From positions 88,657 to 152,656 of the forward strand of contig JAGCDP010000030.1 in the NCBI GenBank assembly GCA_017651065.1: 64,000 nt of DNA. The letters are read 5' to 3'. The notes below the pieces were generated by a model. That model did no database searches and had not been told where the DNA came from. It saw only the letters and a list, made by a program, of their open reading frames with translations. Positions 16,579 to 23,557 of this stretch are shown piece by piece (positions within the stretch are counted from its first letter, which is position 1; every line of letters starts with the position of its first letter). The stretch is from Treponema sp. (GTDB lineage: Bacteria > Spirochaetota > Spirochaetia > Treponematales > Treponemataceae). The position numbers and the translations under genes were made by a program.

Positions 16579-17436
16579 ATGAAATATGAACAAGTAAAAC
16601 CAAACACCATTATTCCGCAGCTTGAAGAAAGACTTCTGGAATTAATAGAAGCCCTTAAAAAACTGAATGAAATCGTTTCAAAACAAACTTCAGAAAACTA
16701 CAATCTTAGAATCGCACAGAAGCACGGGCACCCGCAATACTATTATGTTTCTAAAAACACTTACCCGGCAGGAACATATATCCCAAGAAACAAACAGGCC
16801 CTTGCACAAAAGCTGGCCCAGAGGGATTACAATGCAAAGGCAATTGAACTTCTTCAAAAAGAAATTAAAGCAACAAAACACTATATTAAACAATCTGGCG
16901 CACACCAATCAAAAACACTCACCATTTCAAAAATCCAGGCGCTGTACAGCAAAATGTGCCCCGCCCGCCAGAAGCTCATCACACCGCTAACCCTTTCAGA
17001 CGACCAGTACGCTGCCCAATGGAAAAAGGTCACCTGGCAGGGCCTGCCATTTGCCCCAGATTCTCCTGTCTACACCACCAACCAGGGAGAACGCGTCCGT
17101 TCAAAATCAGAAGTGCTCATAGCCAATGCGCTTGCACAATACAAAATCCCATACCGCTACGAGTACACTCTAACACTCCGCAAGCAGCACACCCGCGACA
17201 CAACCCTCTACCCGGATTTCCTATGCCTTAACCTGCGTACCCGTCAGGAGTTTTTCTGGGAACACTTCGGCCTCATGGATTCCCCAGAATATGTAGCCAA
17301 CGCAGTTTCAAAACTCAACCTCTACACCCAGAACAAAATCACCCCAGGGAAAAATCTTATCATCACCATGGAAACCCAAACAGAACCTCTAACGCCGTCG
17401 GTAATAGATCAAATGATAAATGATTTTTTGAAGTAA
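16579..17436 (+). CDS. PD-(D/E)XK nuclease-like protein of unknown function
   Basis: 285 residues. The N-terminal part (about 1-110) has a coiled-coil start and the stretch YNLRIAQKHGHPQYYYV...YIPRNKQALAQKLAQRDYNAKAI, a domain I recognise from uncharacterised gut Firmicutes and Treponema proteins. The C-terminal part has the order expected of a PD-(D/E)XK nuclease: RSKSEVLIANAL (Glu near 178), YPDFLC (Asp near 213) and FFWEHFG (Glu near 229), then a KLNLYTQNKITPGKNLI stretch. The missing lysine of a strict ExK means activity is not certain. ATG follows AAGGAG. It sits directly after the 63-bp array and faces the YcxB-like gene. Its G/C-rich third codon positions in the second half differ from the AT-rich array. 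Confidence 0.7.
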   Translation: MKYEQVKPNTIIPQLEERLLELIEALKKLNEIVSKQTSENYNLRIAQKHGHPQYYYVSKNTYPAGTYIPRNKQALAQKLAQRDYNAKAIELLQKEIKATKHYIKQSGAHQSKTLTISKIQALYSKMCPARQKLITPLTLSDDQYAAQWKKVTWQGLPFAPDSPVYTTNQGERVRSKSEVLIANALAQYKIPYRYEYTLTLRKQHTRDTTLYPDFLCLNLRTRQEFFWEHFGLMDSPEYVANAVSKLNLYTQNKITPGKNLIITMETQTEPLTPSVIDQMINDFLK

Positions 17437-17489
17437 AAGAAAAAACGATTCGCTTTATGCATCCCCGCAAATGCAAATCATTATTTTTA

Positions 17490-18062
17490 TCAGCTATCCT
17501 TTCTACCTTTTTCAAACTCATTTACTAATTCATCATAGGCTTCTTTAGTTTCGAAGCATTCTTTTTTGAAGAAAAAATATCTTCCGTTGGTAAATTCAAA
17601 AATGTAGAATCGTTCGTTTTCGGATTTTGATATATAATCTTTTAGACTATACTTTGTAATTGTGCCTAAAGAAGAAGATTCAATGTAGCCATCTTTTATT
17701 TCGGTTATGACTTCATATGTTTCATCCAGATTGTATTTTTGGCGGATAGTTGCATAATATTTTTTCATGTTTTTTATCATACGAGATTTGTAATTTCGTT
17801 TTAAAAATATAATTGCGAATAATGCGCGAATACAATAAATAATACCCAAAAACAAAAGAAAAATATCTAAAAATGCAAAATCTGAATTATTTGTTTTCAA
17901 AAAGCTTGTTCCAAATATTATCATGATAATTCCAAGTGCAAGAACGGCAAACCACATGATTCTTGCCTTGAACAGTTTTTTCTTTATCATACCGGTTAAA
18001 TTGTATGACTCAAGACCAATATCAATACTATCTTGTTCTGAAATTTCTTCTCTTATCTGCAT
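17490..18062 (-). CDS. YcxB-like membrane protein
   Basis: 190 residues. Two membrane helices (about 37-57 and 64-86) are followed by a soluble domain in which the pattern TKYSLKDYISKSENERFYIFEF and GRYFFFKKECF resembles the YcxB-like C-terminal domain, found in small uncharacterised membrane proteins. ATG follows a GGGGG site. Last gene of the leftward group that starts with the PlsC-like gene, 14 nt after the PstS-like gene. Confidence 0.6.
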   Translation of the reverse strand: MQIREEISEQDSIDIGLESYNLTGMIKKKLFKARIMWFAVLALGIIMIIFGTSFLKTNNSDFAFLDIFLLFLGIIYCIRALFAIIFLKRNYKSRMIKNMKKYYATIRQKYNLDETYEVITEIKDGYIESSSLGTITKYSLKDYISKSENERFYIFEFTNGRYFFFKKECFETKEAYDELVNEFEKGRKDS

Positions 18063-18076
18063 AAAAACCCCCGAAA

Positions 18077-19045
18077 TTAATTAACACTTATATACGAACT
18101 CTCTTCAACAATCCGCTGCCCCTGCTCACTCAAAATATACGAAATTACCTTTTGAATGTCCACACGCTCGGAATCTGATTTGCGATAGATTGCATAAAAG
18201 TTTGAAACTACAGGATATGTGTGATTGCGGATATTTTCTTTGCTTGGGTAAACTCCGTTCAAGGCGAGCAGCCTTATGTTTTTTGAAGCAACAATTCCAT
18301 CTACATAATAGCGGAAAGAATAACCAAGCGTTCGGCCTGCATAAATGGAGTTAGCCGGTTTAATTTCCAGGCCTTTCATAAATGAAAGCATTGCTGTCTG
18401 GCTGCCGCTTCCTTCGGGACGGGTGATGGCAGAAATCGGGGAGTTGTCGCCGCCTACTTCTGACCAGTTTTTTATTTTTCCGGAATAAATATCGCGGACC
18501 TGTTCCACTGTAAGACTTTGTACAGGGTTTGAATCATTTACCAGAAAAACAAACGCCTCAAAACCAATTGGCACAAGAACAAGTTCAACACCATTTTGCT
18601 CCGCGTATTCAAGCTGCTTTTGTGAAGGGCTGGCACAAAAAATAATATCTGCAGTACCGTTGACAATTGCTTTAAAAGCACCGCCGGTGTTTCTTTTTTG
18701 CAGAAGACTCGTCTCCCCAAAATCAGACCCGTCAAAACTACAAGTCCCCTCAGGATACATTGCATTAAAAAACGCAGAATAAACAGGATAAAGTGCAGTT
18801 GCTCCGTCCAGCACAGGCATAACATCACCTGGCGCAAAACGATATTCTTCAGCTGCACGCACTTTTGCAATCTTAGAACCTTCATCAAACGGCAGGAAAT
18901 CCTGGAGCACAATAGACTTTTCCTGCATTTCTTTACCAAAGGGATTTATGAGACGACGGGTAAAATGCAGATAAACAAAGGCATCAAAAAGAATAAAGGG
19001 AAGAGCGCAAAGAAGGCAAATCAGGACACAGGTTGAACGCTTCAT
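18077..19045 (-). CDS. PstS-like phosphate-binding protein
   Basis: 322 residues. An N-terminal hydrophobic segment (residues 7-27) serves as signal or membrane anchor; no lipobox. The body has the PstS-type ligand loops: DGATALYPVYSAFF, NGTADIIFCASPS and ITRPEGSGSQTAM, which in the family bind an oxyanion such as phosphate. No Pst permease or ATPase is nearby, so it may bind phosphate for sensing or borrow another transporter. I start at ATG 19045, with AGGTG 6 nt upstream; the frame is open further up, through the 44-residue ORF. Confidence 0.75.
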   Translation of the reverse strand: MKRSTCVLICLLCALPFILFDAFVYLHFTRRLINPFGKEMQEKSIVLQDFLPFDEGSKIAKVRAAEEYRFAPGDVMPVLDGATALYPVYSAFFNAMYPEGTCSFDGSDFGETSLLQKRNTGGAFKAIVNGTADIIFCASPSQKQLEYAEQNGVELVLVPIGFEAFVFLVNDSNPVQSLTVEQVRDIYSGKIKNWSEVGGDNSPISAITRPEGSGSQTAMLSFMKGLEIKPANSIYAGRTLGYSFRYYVDGIVASKNIRLLALNGVYPSKENIRNHTYPVVSNFYAIYRKSDSERVDIQKVISYILSEQGQRIVEESSYISVN

Positions 19046-19055
19046 AATCACCTGC

Positions 19056-19190
19056 CTACAACTTTTCGTTTGAAATAAAAGCTGTAAGAGAACTTGTTTT
19101 ATACAGATGCCAGGTATAAACTGCCAGCGCGCAGGAAGATGCCAAACCAAGACCAATAATAATACACAAAGCAAGTACAAATTTTTTCAT
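19056..19190 (-). CDS. 44-residue small membrane/secreted protein
   Basis: Begins MKKFVLALCIIIGLGLASSC: a short basic start, a hydrophobic run and a possible lipobox (LASSC), then a short soluble tail ending SNEKL. ATG 19190 lies 3 nt after the stop of the 75-residue gene, and its own stop lies 10 nt before the PstS-like start, so the spacing is that of a real operon gene. Function unknown. Confidence 0.5.
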   Translation of the reverse strand: MKKFVLALCIIIGLGLASSCALAVYTWHLYKTSSLTAFISNEKL

Positions 19191-19193
19191 AAA

Positions 19194-19421
19194 CTACATA
19201 CCATTTATAGCTAAGCTGGCTGCGAGAATAAAAAGAAAAACAATAGCGGCAATAACAAAAGCCACATAAATACAAGAGATAACAAGAAGGATAATCCAGG
19301 GTACACGAGCTCCCTCTGCACCCTCTTTAATATTTCTGAGCTTATTAATTGAAATACAAATTCCGCCAAAACTGCCTGCAGTGAGCATAATTGCTATTAA
19401 TAAAAAAGCGAGTATTTCCAT
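19194..19421 (-). CDS. 75-residue two-helix membrane protein
   Basis: Two hydrophobic helices (about 2-25 and 42-70) joined by a basic loop KLRNIKEGAEGARVPW. Not recognised. It begins 9 nt after the PlsC-like stop, and a GGAG site is visible upstream of the ATG. Confidence 0.55.
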   Translation of the reverse strand: MEILAFLLIAIMLTAGSFGGICISINKLRNIKEGAEGARVPWIILLVISCIYVAFVIAAIVFLFILAASLAINGM

Positions 19422-19430
19422 ACCACTCCT

Positions 19431-20768
19431 TTACATATAATACTTTTCTTTATCATCCGGCTTGTCGTCTTCGTAGATCCACTGCTGCTGCGGGATGTTG
19501 TTTTGCCATACACCACCAGCTAAGCGGTGACATTCCTCAATTGCCATGAGCCACTTTGTGATAACCTTGTGTTCTGGCTGGAACTCGTAGTAGATGCCGT
19601 TAAAGAAGCCGCCGAAGTATGAAGAGTCTGTAGACATTACCATGGAAATGAGCGCGTTTGTCGGACAGTGAATCTCGAAAGGCTCGCCTGTTGCAGTTTT
19701 AGTGCCCACAAAAGAGAACTCCTTGCGGGTGAGCTTCATCACGCCTTCGCCAAAGATTTCTGCAGTAACAGTTTTATCTACGTAGTGATCTGTAGGTTCT
19801 GTACCAATCTTTACTTTTTCTTCAATGCAGAAGTCAGGGTTGTCACGAATCATTCTGTAGACCCAGCGGCGCTGCAACTCGTACCATACTCGCATATTTT
19901 TTGGAACAACGCATTCAGGACTGTCAGGAATCAAATCGTAATATTCGTTGATTGTAACTCCGTTACCGCAGCTAGTACACTTAAACTTGTTGCCTTCGCC
20001 GTGCATGCTGAGTTCGTTGTGGCATTTTGGACACCAGAACAAATGTTCTTCAAGCTTTACTGCAACAGTGTCATTGCCTGCAAACTTTACGCGGGCTTCT
20101 TTGTTCCATTCAAAGTCATCGTTCCAGATTGACTCAGAAACGGCAGCTTCGATCTGCTCAGGTGTAAGACTCGGGTCCTTTACCTGCTCTGCTGAATAAA
20201 GCTGATTAACTGTGATAATAACTTTTCCCGGACGGTTAGCGATATTCCACTGAGTGTTAGACATGTAGCCACCGGTGATTTTTGTTGTATAAACTGGAAC
20301 TCCAAGCTTTTTAACGAGCTTACCTGTTCCTGGAGTTATAGGCTGATTAGTTCCGGAAATACTAGATTTTCCTTCAGGGAACAAAAGCACGCTTCCGCCG
20401 GCCTTAATAATCTGAACAATCTCTTTAATACAGTGAAAGTCAGAAACAAAATTCTTTTTTGGAATAACCCTGCAGATTTTAAAGATTGCATGCATATGAG
20501 CGCGGTGGAACTCAATATTTGAAGCAACAAAGTTCATTGGCTTTTTGATTGCCATACCAATATATTCCCAGTCGCATCGAGAGCTGTGATTGCTGAAAAC
20601 AAGACAAGGTCCCTTGTACTTATTGATGTTACTGTTATCGACAACATGCACATTCATAGGCTTAGCCTGTGACCCGGCAACAACAGTTCTCATTATAAAA
20701 AATATAAAAGGATTGATTGGTTTTCCTTTTTTGCTTTCAAGGTATTTATCAATATTAAGTTCTGCCAT
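19431..20768 (-). CDS. PlsC-like lysophospholipid acyltransferase with a zinc ribbon
   Basis: 445 residues. The acyltransferase core has NHSSRCDWEY (catalytic His and Asp of HX4D, about residues 63-72) and FPEGKSS (about 139-145), as in PlsC/LPLAT enzymes that acylate lysophosphatidic acid at the membrane. Downstream of the catalytic domain is a four-cysteine zinc ribbon (CPKCHN then CTSCGN, about 254-277) and an unassigned domain of about 170 residues. Ordinary PlsC is about 240 residues, so the extra half is unusual. ATG 20768 is preferred over 20780 because GGAG is 6 nt upstream. Confidence 0.8.
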   Translation of the reverse strand: MAELNIDKYLESKKGKPINPFIFFIMRTVVAGSQAKPMNVHVVDNSNINKYKGPCLVFSNHSSRCDWEYIGMAIKKPMNFVASNIEFHRAHMHAIFKICRVIPKKNFVSDFHCIKEIVQIIKAGGSVLLFPEGKSSISGTNQPITPGTGKLVKKLGVPVYTTKITGGYMSNTQWNIANRPGKVIITVNQLYSAEQVKDPSLTPEQIEAAVSESIWNDDFEWNKEARVKFAGNDTVAVKLEEHLFWCPKCHNELSMHGEGNKFKCTSCGNGVTINEYYDLIPDSPECVVPKNMRVWYELQRRWVYRMIRDNPDFCIEEKVKIGTEPTDHYVDKTVTAEIFGEGVMKLTRKEFSFVGTKTATGEPFEIHCPTNALISMVMSTDSSYFGGFFNGIYYEFQPEHKVITKWLMAIEECHRLAGGVWQNNIPQQQWIYEDDKPDDKEKYYM

Positions 20769-20802
20769 AGTACGCTCCATAAAAAAGGATTTGTATAAAA
20801 AG

Positions 20803-20862
20803 GCCCTTCGACAAGCTCAGGGACCCCACTATTGAACGCGGTCCCTGAGCCCGTCGAAGGGC
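20803..20862. terminator. Family B full palindrome, likely terminator of the AGCS gene
   Basis: GCCCTTCGACAAGCTCAGGG is mirrored by CCCTGAGCCCGTCGAAGGGC, giving a stem of about 24 bp with a short loop. It lies between the AGCS stop and the PlsC-like start and can stop leftward transcription. Confidence 0.65.
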
Positions 20863-20881
20863 TGTTATGATTCAGTTATTC

Positions 20882-22315
20882 CTACTGAAGTTTTGGATAC
20901 TTTTCGAAGTATGTCTTTGTTTCTTTAGCAACAATACCTGCAAGTACAATCAAAGCAATACAGTTAGGAATTGCCATCAAACCGTTGAAGATATCGGCGA
21001 TGTCGAATACTGTTGTTACTGTGAAGTAAGGTCCGATTGCAACAGCTACGATGTAAAGAATACGGTAAACCATTACAACCTTCATGTTACCCTTTGTTAC
21101 ATATTCAAGACACTTTTCTGAGTAGTAGTCCCAGCCAAGAATTGTTGTGAATGCAAAGAATGCAAGACAAAGCATAAGGAGGAACTGGATAGAAACACCG
21201 TCACCACCAAGATCCCAAGAAAGAGCATTTGCTGTAAGTTCAACACCTGCCCATCCGCTTGCTTCACACTTTGCAAAGAATTCAGGATTTGTCATAGCAA
21301 GGATAATTGCAAGACCAGTCATTGTACAAACGATAAGAGTATCGATTACAGTACCAGTCATGTTTACAAGACCCTGTTCTACTGGTTCATCTGTCTGAAC
21401 TGGAGCAGCAGCGATTGGAGCAGAACCAAGACCAGCCTCGTTAGAGAAGATACCACGAGCGATACCCTTACGCATAGAATCAAGAACCTGCTTCATAACC
21501 CAACCTGCAGCACCACCAGCCATAGCCTTCCAACCGAATGCAGACTTAAAGATAAGTACGAATGCAGCTGGAATCTTTGTAGCGTTCATGATGATTACAG
21601 AAACACCAAGGAATACATATACGATTGCCATTGCAGGAACAACCTTTTCGGCAACCTTAGAGATTCTCTTAAGACCACCAATGATTACAAGTGCAGCACA
21701 GAGTGTTACGATAATACCACCGATTACTGTAGCCCAAGAATATTCATTTCCCTTGAATACAAATGCTGTACCAGAATTACTGAATGCCATATTTACGGCA
21801 GAAGTAATACCGTTTACCTGAGTCATTGTACCAATACCCATAAGACCGGCAAGTGCTCCGAATACAGCAAACAAAACTGCGAGCCACTTCCACTTAGCAC
21901 CCATACCTTTTTCGATTGTATAGAAAGGTCCACCAAGAACGTGACCGTCTTCTTTTACTTCACGATATTTGATAGCGAGCATACATTCTGCATACTTTGT
22001 AGCAGTACCAAGAATTGCAGCAATCCACATCCAGAAAAGAGCACCAGGTCCACCGGCAGCAATAGCAGTTCCTACACCGACAATGTTTCCTGTACCGATT
22101 GTAGCAGAAAGTGCAGTACAAAGAGCAGCAAATCCAGAAAGCTCACCCTGTCCTTCGTTTTTCTTGAAGATACCCTTGAAGGCTCTTCCCAGCTTTGTAA
22201 ATTGAATACCTCTTGCAGCAATTGTCATGATCAAACCAGTTGCAAGAATAAGAACGATTGTTGGAATACCCCAAACAACGTCATCAATTTTTGTAACAAT
22301 TTCACTAAATGACAT
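20882..22315 (-). CDS. Alanine/glycine:cation symporter (AGCS family)
   Basis: 477 residues with about 11 membrane helices. It imports alanine or glycine with Na+. Hallmarks: WGIPTIVLILATGLIMTI near the start, GTGNIVGVGTAI (about 80-91), GGPGALFWMWI, and RGIFSNEAGLGSAPIAAAP in the middle. ATG 22315 was chosen for AAGGAC upstream and for fit to the family; the frame extends 16 codons further. A leader of about 120 nt separates promoter and start. Confidence 0.93.
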   Translation of the reverse strand: MSFSEIVTKIDDVVWGIPTIVLILATGLIMTIAARGIQFTKLGRAFKGIFKKNEGQGELSGFAALCTALSATIGTGNIVGVGTAIAAGGPGALFWMWIAAILGTATKYAECMLAIKYREVKEDGHVLGGPFYTIEKGMGAKWKWLAVLFAVFGALAGLMGIGTMTQVNGITSAVNMAFSNSGTAFVFKGNEYSWATVIGGIIVTLCAALVIIGGLKRISKVAEKVVPAMAIVYVFLGVSVIIMNATKIPAAFVLIFKSAFGWKAMAGGAAGWVMKQVLDSMRKGIARGIFSNEAGLGSAPIAAAPVQTDEPVEQGLVNMTGTVIDTLIVCTMTGLAIILAMTNPEFFAKCEASGWAGVELTANALSWDLGGDGVSIQFLLMLCLAFFAFTTILGWDYYSEKCLEYVTKGNMKVVMVYRILYIVAVAIGPYFTVTTVFDIADIFNGLMAIPNCIALIVLAGIVAKETKTYFEKYPKLQ

Positions 22316-22445
22316 TTTTATGTCCTTGTTAAATAGAATAAAAAGATCTCCGTAGTAGAGCACATCACCGGTTTGTGAAGTAACTCACATATTACTATTC
22401 AGAGAATCATCAGAAACAAAGCACGTTGTTACTGATAACAGTAAT

Positions 22446-22474
22446 ATTTTACCATAGAAAGTGAATTTTAACAA
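22446..22474 (-). promoter_or_regulatory. AGCS symporter promoter and long leader
   Basis: Minus-strand TTGTTA (22469-22474), 17-nt spacer, TAAAAT (22446-22451). The leader down to 22316 holds small inverted repeats (TGTTA-tcag-TAACA; GTGA-gtta-CTTCAC). I see no glycine-riboswitch core. Confidence 0.5.
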
Positions 22475-22486
22475 TAAAAAGGATGG

Positions 22487-22515
22487 TTGACATCGACTAC
22501 CTTTTTTGGTATATT
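22487..22515 (+). promoter_or_regulatory. tRNA-Cys promoter
   Basis: TTGACA (22487-22492), 17-nt spacer, TATATT (22510-22515), 12 nt before the mature tRNA end. Confidence 0.75.
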
Positions 22516-22527
22516 GAACAAACCAAC

Positions 22528-22599
22528 GGAGTGGTACCCAAGCGGTAAGGGACTGGTCTGCAAAACCATCATTGGTAGGTTCGACTCCTATCCACTCCT
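22528..22599 (+). tRNA. tRNA-Cys (GCA anticodon)
   Basis: 72 nt. Acceptor arm GGAGTGG (22528-22534) pairs with CCACTCC (22592-22598), discriminator base T. Anticodon loop CTGCAAA gives GCA. T arm GTAGG-TTCGACT-CCTAT. The outermost anticodon-stem pair is a C-T mismatch; all other stems form. CCA is not encoded. Confidence 0.93.
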
Positions 22600-22605
22600 T
22601 AGCAC

Positions 22606-22640
22606 AGAGGGCTGTCTTATTTAAGGCAGCCCTTTGTTTT
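22606..22640 (+). terminator. Terminator after tRNA-Cys
   Basis: AGGGCTG (22608-22614) pairs with CAGCCCT (22627-22633) plus inner CTT/AAG, followed by TTTGTTTT. Confidence 0.75.
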
Positions 22641-22680
22641 CCATCCCGTAGAAGCTAAGCTCCGGGGTGATTATATATAT

Positions 22681-22712
22681 GGGCTGACTCTTTTGGGTCA
22701 GTCCTTTTTTTT
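22681..22712 (+). terminator. Second terminator, overlapping the 3' end of the convergent gene
   Basis: GGGCTGACTC-tttt-GGGTCAGTCC then eight T. The minus-strand gene reads its last codons (KKKD, stop) from the T-run and right arm. Confidence 0.7.
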
Positions 22713-23009
22713 AGGAAACAGCTCCTGCATGCCGACCCAGCTGGCTATGACACCACAGCCACACAAAAAGATAGTCGGAACTAATTCAAAGTGAATAAAG
22801 ATACACAAAACAGGAATCAGAATTGAAGCAACAAAAATTGCAACCTCGCGCACCCAGAAGGATTTTTCACGGTCTTTAAAAGCTTCACTTCCCTGCTTTT
22901 TTGCCCGGATTAAAACTACAACAAGAATTACAGCAATTAAAAACAAGGCTGCCCCTGCAATGATACCATTTACTAAAAGAGTTGTTTCACCACTTACTTT
23001 TACGGCCAT
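22698..23009 (-). CDS. Membrane protein of unknown function, 103 residues
   Basis: Three hydrophobic segments (about 10-34, 55-72, 75-93) with a charged loop RAKKQGSEAFKDREKSFW between the first two. Not recognised. Its ATG shares a base with the NUDIX stop (TAATG), so the two are coupled. Confidence 0.6.
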   Translation of the reverse strand: MAVKVSGETTLLVNGIIAGAALFLIAVILVVVLIRAKKQGSEAFKDREKSFWVREVAIFVASILIPVLCIFIHFELVPTIFLCGCGVIASWVGMQELFPKKKD

Positions 23010-23557
23010 TATTTTACCTCCAGAAATTTAAGCAGAGTTTTATGCGCACTTGTAAAAGCAAGCGGCAATGCTTCTACCTCTTCTACCGAAGAAATATGTC
23101 TTACTTCAAAACCAACAACTTCACTTTCTTCACGCCTGAGTGTTTTTACAAAATCATCCATATCTTTAAATTCTTCAGGAAGCTTTGCTGTAAAAAAGAG
23201 GTCGCAGGTTTTATATTCGATATTTTTATACACATAAGTATTCGGGAAAGAACAAAGAAATTTGCCTTCTTTTATCTGAGCGCCCATTTCTTCACGGCAT
23301 TCACGAACAACAGCATCTTCAGCACTTTCATCGGGATCTACAAAACCGCCGGGCAGACATAAAAAGCCTTTGCGTGGTTCTTTAGCACGGACTTCAAAAA
23401 GCACATTGTCATAATTATCATAAAGAACAATTCCTACAGCAGCAGCAACATTGCAGTAAAGGTCAAAACCACAGTCAGGACAGAACCACTTTTTTCCGTT
23501 ACACCATTTTATATTTTTACTGCCGCACTTAGGGCACAGTTCAAATTTATTTTCCAT
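23009..23557 (-). CDS. NUDIX hydrolase with N-terminal zinc ribbon
   Basis: 182 residues. A zinc ribbon (CPKCGS and CPDCGF, residues 8-31) is followed by a NUDIX domain whose box runs from GGFVDPDESAEDAV into RECREEMG (about 71-93). This layout resembles NADH pyrophosphatase-like NUDIX proteins that hydrolyse nucleoside diphosphate derivatives; the substrate is not certain. Start overlaps the ECF transporter 3' end by 11 nt. Confidence 0.85.
   Translation of the reverse strand: MENKFELCPKCGSKNIKWCNGKKWFCPDCGFDLYCNVAAAVGIVLYDNYDNVLFEVRAKEPRKGFLCLPGGFVDPDESAEDAVVRECREEMGAQIKEGKFLCSFPNTYVYKNIEYKTCDLFFTAKLPEEFKDMDDFVKTLRREESEVVGFEVRHISSVEEVEALPLAFTSAHKTLLKFLEVK

Noticed and set aside
22316..22440. 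Glycine riboswitch before the AGCS symporter
   Set aside because: No conserved glycine aptamer core or tandem arrangement could be found.
22646..22672. 5S rRNA fragment (GAAGCTAAGCTCC)
   Set aside because: Only about 13 bases resemble the conserved 5S stretch; flanks do not pair as 5S, and the match is short enough to be chance.
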